From NCBI GenBank assembly GCA_023412455.1, contig JAEYNQ010000272.1, positions 36,911-100,910 of the forward strand: a stretch of DNA of 64,000 bases, given 5' to 3'. The stretch's first letter is position 1, and every line of letters begins with the position of its first letter. The stretch is from Bacillota bacterium (GTDB lineage: Bacteria > Bacillota > Clostridia > Lachnospirales > Cellulosilyticaceae). Position numbers and translations under genes: made by a program. The notes under the pieces were generated by a model. It was not told where the DNA came from. It did not search any database and saw nothing but the letters and a program-made list of their open reading frames with translations. Shown here one piece after another: positions 26,487 through 34,635 of this stretch.

Positions 26487-26918
26487 ATGAGAAAAGTTTA
26501 TGTAAATGAAGATTGGTGCTTAGGCTGCCATCTTTGCGAATATTATTGTAGTTTCGCTAACAGTGGCGAGAAAGATATGATTAAAGCATTTAATAACAGA
26601 AAAAAAACAACTCCTCGTATTATGGTGGAAGAAGGAAATGGTATTAACTTTGCCGTTCAATGTAGGCACTGTGATGATCCTCTTTGCTTAAAAGGTTGTA
26701 TTGCCGGTGCTCTCTCCATACAAGATGGTGTTATTTCCGTTGATGATAGTAAATGTGTAGGCTGCTATACCTGTGTGCTTTCTTGCCCTTATGGATGTAT
26801 CGTAACAGATCATGACAAGGCTATTAAAAAGTGCGATTTATGTGCTTCCAATACAGGCATTCCTGCCTGTGTACAGGGCTGTCCCAATGCAGCTATCGTT
26901 TTTGAAGAAAGGGGTTAG
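26487..26918 (+). CDS. Four-cluster 4Fe-4S ferredoxin-type electron carrier
   Basis: A 143-residue electron-transfer protein with sixteen cysteines in four sets (C11/14/17/21; 59/62/67/71; 90/93/96/100; 116/119/128/132), as in HycB/DMSO-reductase beta-like subunits. It should pass electrons between the FAD oxidoreductase downstream and the FMN synthase subunit upstream. TAGGAGG (26472-26478) is 8 bases from ATG 26487, better than the ATG at 26481. Six bases after the synthase gene frame, four before the next. Confidence 0.88.
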   Translation: MRKVYVNEDWCLGCHLCEYYCSFANSGEKDMIKAFNNRKKTTPRIMVEEGNGINFAVQCRHCDDPLCLKGCIAGALSIQDGVISVDDSKCVGCYTCVLSCPYGCIVTDHDKAIKKCDLCASNTGIPACVQGCPNAAIVFEERG

Positions 26919-26921
26919 ACC

Positions 26922-28160
26922 ATGAACTATTTAATTATCGGTAATTCTTCTGCTGCCATCGGTGCTGTAGAAGCAATAAGAAAACAGGATACTACAAGTC
27001 CCATTACACTTATCTCTGATGAACCGTATCATACTTATGGGAGACCTCTTATCTCTTATTGGCTAGAAGGTAAAGTATCAGATGATAAAATTTATTACAG
27101 ACCAATGGACTTTTACGAAAAAAATGATTGTCATCTCATACTTGGTGCTAAGGTTACAGCTATAGATGCTAAGGCTAAGGTCGTTAGTCTAGAAGATACT
27201 TCTACTATTGCTTACGATAAGCTTCTTATCGCTACCGGTTCCCGTGCTTTCATCCCTCCCATGCCAGGTCTTGAAAAGGTAGAAAATAAATTCTCCTTTA
27301 TGAAATACGATGATGCAAAAGCCATTAAGGCAGCTCTAAAAAAAGAGAGTAAAGTACTTATTATTGGTGCTGGTTTAATTGGTTTAAAGGCTGCTGAAGG
27401 AATAGCTCAAACCTCTTCTGATATTACTGTAGTGGATTTAGCAGACCACATTCTTCCTAGTATTTTAGATTGTGAGGCTGCTCTAATTGTTCAAAAACAT
27501 ATAGAATCACAAGGTGTTCAGTTTATCTTAAATGATAAAGTAGTTCATTTTGATGAAGCTACTGCTACTCTAGCAAGTGGTAGGAGTATCCCTTTTGATT
27601 TAGTCATTGTTGCAGTAGGAGTTCGTCCTAACGTAGAACTAGCCAAAGAAGCTGGTTTAGAGGTTAATCGGGGGATTATTCTAGATGAAAACTGCAGAAC
27701 TTCTGATCCACATATCTATGCTGCTGGAGACTGTACAGAAAGTATAGATCTAACCACAGGTGAACAGAAAATTTTAGCCCTCCTCCCTAATGCCTATATA
27801 CAAGGTGAAGTAGCTGGTACTTGCATGGCTGGTGTTGAAAAAACTTATACGCGTGCCATTCCTATGAATGCTATTGGTTTTTTTGGGCTTCATATGATTA
27901 CTGCTGGTACTTATGATGGAGAAGCTACAGTATTATCTAGTACAGGAAATTTTAAAAAACTAGTCTTCAAGGATGGATTGCTTAAAGGTTATATGATGAT
28001 TGGAGAGGTCAAACGTGCAGGTATCTATACTTCTCTTATTAAAGAAGAAATACCTGTTTCAAAGGTAGACTTAAACCTCCTTTCCTCTCAACCCCAAATG
28101 CTGTTCTTTGATAAACCAAGAAGACTTGAAAAGCTTGGAGGTATTTACAATGAAAATTAA
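26922..28160 (+). CDS. FAD/NAD(P)-dependent oxidoreductase of the glutamate synthase cluster
   Basis: A 412-residue pyridine-nucleotide oxidoreductase of the NirB/rubredoxin-reductase group. It has an N-terminal FAD fold (YLIIGNSSAAIGAVEAI), the ATGSRAFIPPMPG hinge, a NAD(P) fold (KVLIIGAGLIGLKAAEG) and the C-terminal FAD motif IYAAGDCTES. No redox-active CxxC is present. It is inferred to feed electrons from NAD(P)H through the ferredoxin subunit to glutamate synthase, replacing the usual GltD small subunit. Its 3' end overlaps the next gene by 11 bases. Confidence 0.88.
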   Translation: MNYLIIGNSSAAIGAVEAIRKQDTTSPITLISDEPYHTYGRPLISYWLEGKVSDDKIYYRPMDFYEKNDCHLILGAKVTAIDAKAKVVSLEDTSTIAYDKLLIATGSRAFIPPMPGLEKVENKFSFMKYDDAKAIKAALKKESKVLIIGAGLIGLKAAEGIAQTSSDITVVDLADHILPSILDCEAALIVQKHIESQGVQFILNDKVVHFDEATATLASGRSIPFDLVIVAVGVRPNVELAKEAGLEVNRGIILDENCRTSDPHIYAAGDCTESIDLTTGEQKILALLPNAYIQGEVAGTCMAGVEKTYTRAIPMNAIGFFGLHMITAGTYDGEATVLSSTGNFKKLVFKDGLLKGYMMIGEVKRAGIYTSLIKEEIPVSKVDLNLLSSQPQMLFFDKPRRLEKLGGIYNEN

Positions 28161-28872
28161 TGCGCAATCTCTTCATTTTTCTGCTCTAAATGAACAAGTT
28201 AAAGGAAGTAACGACTCTTATATTGAAATCATCAACTGCTTAGGCCATAGATACATTGGTGCAGGCGTCTCTAATAAACAAATTGATATCCATGGCATAC
28301 CTGGTAATGCCTTAGGTGCTTATCTTGCCGGAAGTACCCTTAATGTATTGGGGAATGCTCAAGATGCTATAGGTGATACCATGGATTCTGGTAGCATTGT
28401 CATCCATGGTAATTGTGGAGATACAACAGGCTATGGTATGCGCGGTGGTAAAATCTATGTAAAAGGTGATGGTGGTTATCGTGTTGGTATTCACATGAAG
28501 GAATATAAGGAATGTAAGCCAATCATCATTATTGGAGGTAAAGTAGGCGACTTCTTAGGAGAATATCAGGCTGGTGGTTTAATCATTGTATTGGGTCTAA
28601 ATTCTCAAGGTGAAGTACCTGTTGGTAGTTTTTGTGGCACTGGCATGCATGGTGGTGCCATTTATATACGCTCACAATCTCTTCCTAAAGATTTACCAAC
28701 TCAAGTTTCTGCTACTTCTGTCACAGAGGAAGATCTGTCCGTAATTAGAAGCTATATTGATGAATTTAGTAAATGCTTTAATCTAGATAGCGAAGATATT
28801 TTAAAAGAAAATTTTTATAAATTAGTACCAAATTCAAAAAATCCTTACAAGCGTCTTTACACTCCTAATTAA
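28150..28872 (+). CDS. Glutamate synthase GXGXG-domain subunit
   Basis: A 240-residue right-handed beta-helix protein corresponding to the C-terminal GXGXG domain of full-length glutamate synthase. Repeated glycine turns are visible (LGHRYIGAGVSNKQ; GNAQDAIGDTMDSG; GNCGDTTGYGMRGGK; VGDFLGEYQAGG; GTGMHGGAIYIR). It is the structural support for the synthase subunit. TTGGAGG before ATG 28150 sets the start inside the 3' end of the preceding gene. It completes the five-gene split enzyme. Confidence 0.9.
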   Translation: MKINAQSLHFSALNEQVKGSNDSYIEIINCLGHRYIGAGVSNKQIDIHGIPGNALGAYLAGSTLNVLGNAQDAIGDTMDSGSIVIHGNCGDTTGYGMRGGKIYVKGDGGYRVGIHMKEYKECKPIIIIGGKVGDFLGEYQAGGLIIVLGLNSQGEVPVGSFCGTGMHGGAIYIRSQSLPKDLPTQVSATSVTEEDLSVIRSYIDEFSKCFNLDSEDILKENFYKLVPNSKNPYKRLYTPN

Positions 28873-28926
28873 TTGGCTTACACTATGATTAATTTATAAA
28901 TAAACCATAGGATCGGAGGATACTAC

Positions 28927-30243
28927 ATGTCATTTAATAAGTTAGGTGCTTTAAGATTTGTAGAAGAAAATGATGTAAAGTTTATAAAGCTTCAGTTTTG
29001 TGACATCTTTGGGGCCCTAAAGAATATCTCTATTTCCTCAAAGCAACTGGCTAAAGCTTTTGAAGAGGGTATTGCTTTTGACGCTTCCTCTATTGAAGGG
29101 TTTGGGGTTATTGAAGATTCGGAGCTCTTCTTATTTCCAGACCCTACTACCCTTTGTATCTTGCCCTGGCGTCCTCAACAAGCTCGTGTGGCACGGTTAT
29201 TTTGTGATATCAAAACGGGAGATGGCAATCCTTTTCTTGGGGATAGTCGCTATATCCTCCACCAAACTTTTGAACGTGCTAAAAACATGGGATATATTTT
29301 TAATGTAGGCGCCGAGTGTGAATTTTTTCTGTTTAATACAGACCAAGAAGGTAAACCTACTCTAAATCCTAGTGATAAGGCCACTTATTTTGATACTGCG
29401 CCTACAGATCAAGGTGAGAATACAAGACGCGAGATTTGTTTAACCCTTGAGCAAATGGGATTTGAAATAGAATCTTCTCATCATGAGTCAGCCTATGGCC
29501 AACATGAAATTGATTTTAAATACGATAATGTGATACAGTCAGCAGATAATATCTTATCCTTTAAATCAGTTGTAAAAACCATCTCCCAGCGCAATGGGCT
29601 CTATGCTTCTTTCATGCCTAAACCTTTAGCCCTTACAAGTGGCTCTGGTATGCATATCAACATGTCCCTTTTTAAGGATGGAGAAAATATTTTTAATACC
29701 CAATTAGGTAACGAACTTCCCGAAGTAGCTCAATTTTTCATAGCTGGTATTCTCTCTCACATTAAAGAGATTTGTGCTATTACAAATCCCCTTGTTAATT
29801 CTTATAAGCGCCTAAGTTCAGAGTTTGAAGCTCCTAAACATATTGCTTGGTCTTATAAAAATCGCTCTTGTCTTATTAGAGTTCCTTATACAACTAAAGG
29901 TTATAATCGCATCGAGCTTCGTAGTCCTGATTCTACTTGTAATCCTTACCTTACACTCGCCCTTATTCTTTCTTCTGGACTAGATGGAATTGAACAAAAA
30001 CTTGAGCTTATTCCCCCTTTAACTCAGAATGCCTATAGTCTTAGCAATCAAGAACTAAAACAAAACGGTATTGATTTACTTCCTCAAAGTCTTAATGAGG
30101 CATTAACTGCTATGGAAGCTAGTTTGTTCGTTAAGAATGTCCTTGGTGAACATTTGTTTAATAACTACCTTGATTTAAAAATGCAAGAATGGAGTATCTA
30201 TAATCAAACGATTCATGATTGGGAGGTTAAGAACTATCTTTAG
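28927..30243 (+). CDS. glnA: Glutamine synthetase type I
   Basis: A 438-residue GSI-alpha-like enzyme that makes glutamine and, with the glutamate synthase before it, forms the GS-GOGAT ammonia assimilation cycle. Beta-grasp domain at 15-100 (QFCDIFGALKNISIS; DASSIEGFGVIEDSE), then the catalytic domain with FNVGAECEFFLF, ESSHHESAYGQHEIDFKY, SGSGMHINMSL, NSYKRL and NRSCLIRVP. No adenylylation segment typical of GSI-beta was seen. GATCGGAGG precedes the ATG. It is 54 bases behind the GXGXG gene with no terminator, so it may be read from the same leader-controlled promoter. Confidence 0.95.
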   Translation: MSFNKLGALRFVEENDVKFIKLQFCDIFGALKNISISSKQLAKAFEEGIAFDASSIEGFGVIEDSELFLFPDPTTLCILPWRPQQARVARLFCDIKTGDGNPFLGDSRYILHQTFERAKNMGYIFNVGAECEFFLFNTDQEGKPTLNPSDKATYFDTAPTDQGENTRREICLTLEQMGFEIESSHHESAYGQHEIDFKYDNVIQSADNILSFKSVVKTISQRNGLYASFMPKPLALTSGSGMHINMSLFKDGENIFNTQLGNELPEVAQFFIAGILSHIKEICAITNPLVNSYKRLSSEFEAPKHIAWSYKNRSCLIRVPYTTKGYNRIELRSPDSTCNPYLTLALILSSGLDGIEQKLELIPPLTQNAYSLSNQELKQNGIDLLPQSLNEALTAMEASLFVKNVLGEHLFNNYLDLKMQEWSIYNQTIHDWEVKNYL

Positions 30244-30284
30244 CCTTGTGGAGTATAAAATGATTATAAAAAGGAGTAGGAAGC

Positions 30285-30854
30285 GTGGAAAAGATATTAA
30301 TCGTATCTACCCAAAAAGAGTCTTCAGATGCCTTGTATGATATCATTGCGCCGCTTATTCCTTCTGGTTATGAGTATGTCTCCTCTGCCAATGAAGCCCG
30401 GCGAAAATTTGATTATACAGATTTTGACCTAACTATTATTAATACGCCACTAAGTGATGAATTTGGTACAGAACTAGTCTTAGATATCGTTGAAAAATCC
30501 CTTTCTGCTATACTCATACTCGTTAAATCTGATATTATGGAACAAGTTCAAGACAAGGTTTCTGTAACAGGAGCTTTTGTAGTAGGTAAACCTATTAACA
30601 AGCAGGTTCTACTCCAATCCATCCCCTTTGTTCTTAACTCCAAGCAAATTATATCTAGCCTTAGAGAGCAAAACAAAGCTCTCCAGAAGAAGATGGAGGA
30701 TATTAAAGTAATCGAACGTGCCAAATTCTCTCTCATTAAATATTTAGGCTTTGATGAAAAGCAAGCTCATAGGTATATTCAAAAGCAAGCTATGGATTTA
30801 AGGGTTTCTCCTAGAAACATAGCGGATAACATTCTCAAGACTTATGAAGTATAA
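30285..30854 (+). CDS. ANTAR-domain antiterminator with degenerate receiver
   Basis: A 189-residue RNA-binding regulator. Residues 1-115 have a response-regulator fold (KILIVSTQKESSD; DLTIINTP; VGKP with Lys102), but the acidic pair is gone and the phosphoacceptor Asp is Asn53, so it should not be phosphorylated. A coiled linker follows (about 120-140), then the ANTAR domain (137-188: VIERAKFSLIKYLGFDEKQA and the late AMDLRVSPRNIADNIL). ANTAR proteins bind hexaloop hairpins and stop terminators forming. It starts with GTG after AAGGAG, directly behind glnA, as in clostridial glnA-linked ANTAR genes. The leader at 23761-23815 is the likely target. Confidence 0.88.
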   Translation: MEKILIVSTQKESSDALYDIIAPLIPSGYEYVSSANEARRKFDYTDFDLTIINTPLSDEFGTELVLDIVEKSLSAILILVKSDIMEQVQDKVSVTGAFVVGKPINKQVLLQSIPFVLNSKQIISSLREQNKALQKKMEDIKVIERAKFSLIKYLGFDEKQAHRYIQKQAMDLRVSPRNIADNILKTYEV

Positions 30855-30871
30855 TTAGAGGTGTAGACAAT

Positions 30872-31726
30872 ATGAAAATTAAATTTACAAAAATGCATGG
30901 TATTGGAAATGATTATGTGTATATCGATGGATTCAAAGAAACGATAAATAATCCTGATACCTTTTCAAAATTTATAAGTGATCGCCACTTTGGTATAGGT
31001 TCAGATGGCCTTGTTATCATTTTTCCCTCTGATAAAGCTGATTTTAAAATGCGCATGTTTAATGCGGATGGCTCAGAAGGAAAAATGTGTGGCAATGCAA
31101 CACGCTGTATTGGTAAGTATGTCTATGAAGCAGGTTATACTCAAAAAAAGAATATTTCCCTCGAAACTCTTAGTGGTATTAAATATTTAACCCTTACAGT
31201 AGAAAATGAATTAGTTACTTCTGTGGAAGTGGATATGGGCAAAGCATTTTTAAATCCTAAGGATATTCCTATTTTTTCTCCTTTAAAACGATTTATTAAT
31301 GAGCCCTTGGAAATAGATGATACGACCTATTATGTAACAGGTGTATCTATGGGAAACCCTCATATTGTCTTGTTCAGTTCTGAAATTGATGGTTTAGATT
31401 TAGAAGAAATAGGTCCTAAATTTGAATATCATCCTTTATTTCCTGAAAGAATAAATACCGAATTTGTACAAATAATAAATGATACTACACTCAAAATGCG
31501 TGTATGGGAAAGAGGTTCTGGTGAAACTTGGGCATGTGGTACTGGCGCTTGCGCTACAGCTGTAGCAGCCGTTCTTAATGGTTACTGTAAACCAGATAGT
31601 GAAATCACCCTCCAGTTAAGAGGTGGAGAACTAAAAATCACGTATAAATCAGATGGAACTGTCCTAATGAAAGGTCCTGCTACTAAGGTCTTTGAAGGTG
31701 TCATCGCATATGAGGAGGCTAATTAA
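30872..31726 (+). CDS. dapF: Diaminopimelate epimerase
   Basis: Turns LL- into meso-diaminopimelate for cell wall and lysine. The 284-residue protein has both catalytic cysteines: Cys73 in MCGNATRC and Cys222 in WACGTGACATA, on two pseudo-symmetric halves. AGAGGTG precedes the ATG. It follows the ANTAR gene by 17 bases and overlaps dapL by one base (TAATG), so the pair is coupled. Placement behind nitrogen genes ties an amino-group-demanding pathway to glutamate supply. Confidence 0.96.
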   Translation: MKIKFTKMHGIGNDYVYIDGFKETINNPDTFSKFISDRHFGIGSDGLVIIFPSDKADFKMRMFNADGSEGKMCGNATRCIGKYVYEAGYTQKKNISLETLSGIKYLTLTVENELVTSVEVDMGKAFLNPKDIPIFSPLKRFINEPLEIDDTTYYVTGVSMGNPHIVLFSSEIDGLDLEEIGPKFEYHPLFPERINTEFVQIINDTTLKMRVWERGSGETWACGTGACATAVAAVLNGYCKPDSEITLQLRGGELKITYKSDGTVLMKGPATKVFEGVIAYEEAN

Positions 31727-32928
31727 TGGCATTTATAAATGATAATTATTTAGAGCTAAAAGACAGTTATTTATTTTCTACTATTGCAAAAAAAGTAAAT
31801 GATTTCGTAGCAACTTATCCTGATAAAAAAATAATTCGTCTAGGTATAGGGGATGTTACAAGACCTCTTGTCCCTGCTGTACTTCAAGCCATGCATGAGG
31901 CTGTAGACGAGATGGGCCAAAAGGAGACCTTTAAGGGATATGGCCCTGAACAAGGTTATCCCTTTTTACATGAAGCTATTCAAAAGTACTATGCTTCTAG
32001 GGGTGTCACCCTAGATAGTGACGAGATCTTTATTAGCGATGGGGCAAAAAGTGACTTGGGAAATATAACGGATATTCTGGGGGATGGCAATATAATCATG
32101 ATTCCTGATCCTGTCTACCCTGTCTATGTGGATACAAATATTATGTGTGGTCGTCAAATCCAGTATTTAGATTCTAATGCAGCTAATAACTTTCTTCCTA
32201 TGCCTAATGGAAATGATCTTTCTCCAGACATTATTTATCTGTGTTCTCCTAATAACCCAACAGGTTCTACTTATAATAGAGAGCAATTAACTACATGGGT
32301 GGACTATGCTAATAAGCATGAGGCCATTATTCTCTATGATGCTGCCTACGAGTGTTTTATCCAAGATCCTTATCTTCCAAGAAGTATTTTTGAGATTGAA
32401 GGTGCTAAGACTTGTGCCATTGAATTTTGTAGTCTTTCTAAAACAGCAGGCTTTACTGGTACACGCTGCGGTTATACCATTGTTCCTAAAGACCTTATAG
32501 GTTTTACTTTAGAAGACGAGCCTGTCCCACTTAATAAACTTTGGCTCCGTAGACAAACAACTAAGTTCAATGGTGTACCTTATATTATTCAAAAAGGTGC
32601 TGCAGCTGTTTTCTCAGAAGAAGGTCAAAGCCAAATCAAAGAAAGTATTGCCTACTATATGGAAAATGCCAAACTTATTGCCTCTACTATGCAAGAAAAA
32701 GGGATTAACTATGTTGGAGGAGATCATTCTCCCTATATTTGGCTTCAATGTCCTAATAACATGAAATCCTGGGAATTCTTTGACTATCTTCTAAAAGAAA
32801 TTGCTGTAGTGGGTACCCCTGGCTCAGGTTTTGGTAAAAATGGTGAAGGTTACTTTCGCCTTACAGCTTTCGGCAGCAAAGAAGCCACCATTGAAGCAAT
32901 GGAACGATTTAAAACTTTGTCTTTATAA
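31726..32928 (+). CDS. dapL: LL-diaminopimelate aminotransferase
   Basis: A PLP enzyme that makes LL-diaminopimelate directly from tetrahydrodipicolinate and glutamate, skipping the succinyl or acetyl steps of DapD/C/E. The 400-residue protein has RLGIGDVTRPL, the family's FKGYGPEQGYPFLHEAI and CSPNNPTGSTY motifs, and the PLP lysine 239 in SLSKTAGFTGTRCGY. It uses glutamate as amino donor, fitting its place after the glutamate synthase genes. Start overlaps the dapF stop. A bidirectional terminator follows. Confidence 0.95.
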   Translation: MAFINDNYLELKDSYLFSTIAKKVNDFVATYPDKKIIRLGIGDVTRPLVPAVLQAMHEAVDEMGQKETFKGYGPEQGYPFLHEAIQKYYASRGVTLDSDEIFISDGAKSDLGNITDILGDGNIIMIPDPVYPVYVDTNIMCGRQIQYLDSNAANNFLPMPNGNDLSPDIIYLCSPNNPTGSTYNREQLTTWVDYANKHEAIILYDAAYECFIQDPYLPRSIFEIEGAKTCAIEFCSLSKTAGFTGTRCGYTIVPKDLIGFTLEDEPVPLNKLWLRRQTTKFNGVPYIIQKGAAAVFSEEGQSQIKESIAYYMENAKLIASTMQEKGINYVGGDHSPYIWLQCPNNMKSWEFFDYLLKEIAVVGTPGSGFGKNGEGYFRLTAFGSKEATIEAMERFKTLSL

Positions 32929-32944
32929 ATAGTATAAAATTTAG

Positions 32945-32993
32945 AAAGAGAGAAAACATGGTGAGAATAAACTTCACATGCTTTCCCTCTTTT
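32945..32993. terminator. Bidirectional terminator between dapL and the cyclase gene
   Basis: AAAGAGAGAAAACATG (from about 32945) pairs imperfectly with CATGCTTTCCCTCTTTTT (ending about 32993). It separates the nitrogen cluster from the convergent TRAP island. Confidence 0.7.
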
Positions 32994-33004
32994 TAAGTTT
33001 CGTA

Positions 33005-33688
33005 TTACATAAATTCTGCCAGCCCCTCTATTGCGTACACACGAACAGGGCATGAATCCAATCCTTTGATTGGAAGTGGTGTATAAGATATGAAGAAAGT
33101 ATCACTGGTTAGCTTTTCAAGGTTTTGTAATACTTCTAAGAATATAATGTCTACTTCCATTAATACATCATGGAAAGCGCATACATCTTCATAGTTATTT
33201 TCGATAGATACACCATCTCCAAATCCAACACACTTTACCTTTTTCCCTTTAAACCACTCTGCCGCTTCCCGGCAAATAAATAGACGTTTATCCTCAGGTG
33301 TATTAGTTAATGGTGTAAACGGTGGTATACGATAAGGAGAATCTAGTATAACGACATCCCCTTCTTTGATTCTATCTCCACAAACTTTTTCTAAATCCTC
33401 TGGCATAATATGACTATTGGGAGCTAAGTGTTCAATATTCACATAAATACCTCGTCCCATAAAGCTTGTAAGAGGAAGCCCCTGAACATCTGTCCAATTA
33501 TCATTATGGTGATATGGACATTCCACATGGGTACCTAAATGACTTGTTAAATCCATAATAGTATGGAAGTCTGGAATAGGCCCACCTGTATTGAAACGCC
33601 ATAAATGGCACCTTCTTGATTCTGTCTTTGGGTCTAATACTTTTGTTAAATCTACAACTTTTAGTTTGCCTAAATTATATGTGCTCAT
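33005..33688 (-). CDS. Cyclase-family (kynurenine formamidase-like) metal hydrolase
   Basis: A 227-residue member of the cyclase/KynB family. The metal site HxGTHxxxPxH appears as SHLGTHVECPYH, with His50, His54 and His60, preceded by DLTKVLDPKT. Family members hydrolyse amides or lactone-like rings. It is the last gene of a minus-strand operon with TRAP transporter and sugar-acid-like dehydrogenase genes, so a cyclic acid or lactone may be its substrate; that is inference. It lies 12 bases after the ketopantoate-reductase-like gene. Confidence 0.85.
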   Translation of the reverse strand: MSTYNLGKLKVVDLTKVLDPKTESRRCHLWRFNTGGPIPDFHTIMDLTSHLGTHVECPYHHNDNWTDVQGLPLTSFMGRGIYVNIEHLAPNSHIMPEDLEKVCGDRIKEGDVVILDSPYRIPPFTPLTNTPEDKRLFICREAAEWFKGKKVKCVGFGDGVSIENNYEDVCAFHDVLMEVDIIFLEVLQNLEKLTSDTFFISYTPLPIKGLDSCPVRVYAIEGLAEFM

Positions 33689-33700
33689 GAAATCAACCTC

Positions 33701-34609
33701 CTAGTTTTTTTCCTCTAGTGCATGAACTAATTCTACAATAAATTCGTGGGTCGGAGCAGGCACACCATTTCTCTTTGATGCACGTACTACAAAACCACTT
33801 ATTGTATCTACTTCTGTTCTTCTTTTATCTCTAATATCTGCATATATAGATGTATAGCCCTCATGTGCATTTATAAGTACCTCTTTTACTTTTTCTAGTA
33901 CATCATGCTCATCAAACCCCATTCCATCTCCATTAGCAACTTGTACGGCTTCTCTTACCAATCGTTTTACCAAAAATAATCCGTGCTCATTGTCAATAAG
34001 ATAACCTAACTTCACTTGAAGTACACCAGTTAATACACTTGCCGAAACATTTGTAAACAGCTTATCCCATATTATCTTTTGGATATTACTACTGATATCT
34101 GTAGCAAAACCACAAGCTTCAAAAACTTCTTTTATAGACATTAATTGATTAGTTTCCTTTGTAATCATACCTATATTGGTTTTTCCACTACCACCGTGAT
34201 TGATATAACCCTTCTCTATAATAGAGGCATTATGTTGTGTAGTCCCTATAATGATACGATCTTCTGAAACAAATTCTTTTAATATCTCTTCATGCCCTGA
34301 ACCATTTTGCAAGGTTAAAACATAGGTGTTTTTTCCAATTAAGGATTTGTTACTTTCTAAAGCGCTTTTTGAAAATAATGCTTTTACAAATATAATAACT
34401 AAATCTGCTATTCCTATGGTTGAAGCATCTATTAAGGCTTGGGGATGAAATAATTTATCCCCATCCTTTTCTTTTATTTTTATGCCATTTTTATTAATTA
34501 TATCTACTTTTTCAGGGTCATTATCGATTAAATAAACCTGGTTACTTTGTGAAAGGTACCCTCCATATAAGGATCCCATTGCTCCTGAACCAATTATAAC
34601 AATTTTCAT
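33701..34609 (-). CDS. Ketopantoate reductase family (PanE/ApbA-like) dehydrogenase
   Basis: A 302-residue NADP-dependent 2-hydroxyacid dehydrogenase of the PanE/ApbA family. N-terminal Rossmann fold IVIIGSGAMGSLYGGYLS, the LTLQNGSGHEEIL segment that marks the family, and the catalytic Lys in KIIWDKLFTNVSAS. The C-terminal helical domain is complete. Its operon partners are transport and sugar-acid-like genes rather than panB/panC, so a related 2-keto acid is a better guess than ketopantoate. AAGGAAG precedes the ATG. Confidence 0.88.
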   Translation of the reverse strand: MKIVIIGSGAMGSLYGGYLSQSNQVYLIDNDPEKVDIINKNGIKIKEKDGDKLFHPQALIDASTIGIADLVIIFVKALFSKSALESNKSLIGKNTYVLTLQNGSGHEEILKEFVSEDRIIIGTTQHNASIIEKGYINHGGSGKTNIGMITKETNQLMSIKEVFEACGFATDISSNIQKIIWDKLFTNVSASVLTGVLQVKLGYLIDNEHGLFLVKRLVREAVQVANGDGMGFDEHDVLEKVKEVLINAHEGYTSIYADIRDKRRTEVDTISGFVVRASKRNGVPAPTHEFIVELVHALEEKN

Positions 34610-34635
34610 ACTTTAACTTCCTTTTTTGTATTTGC

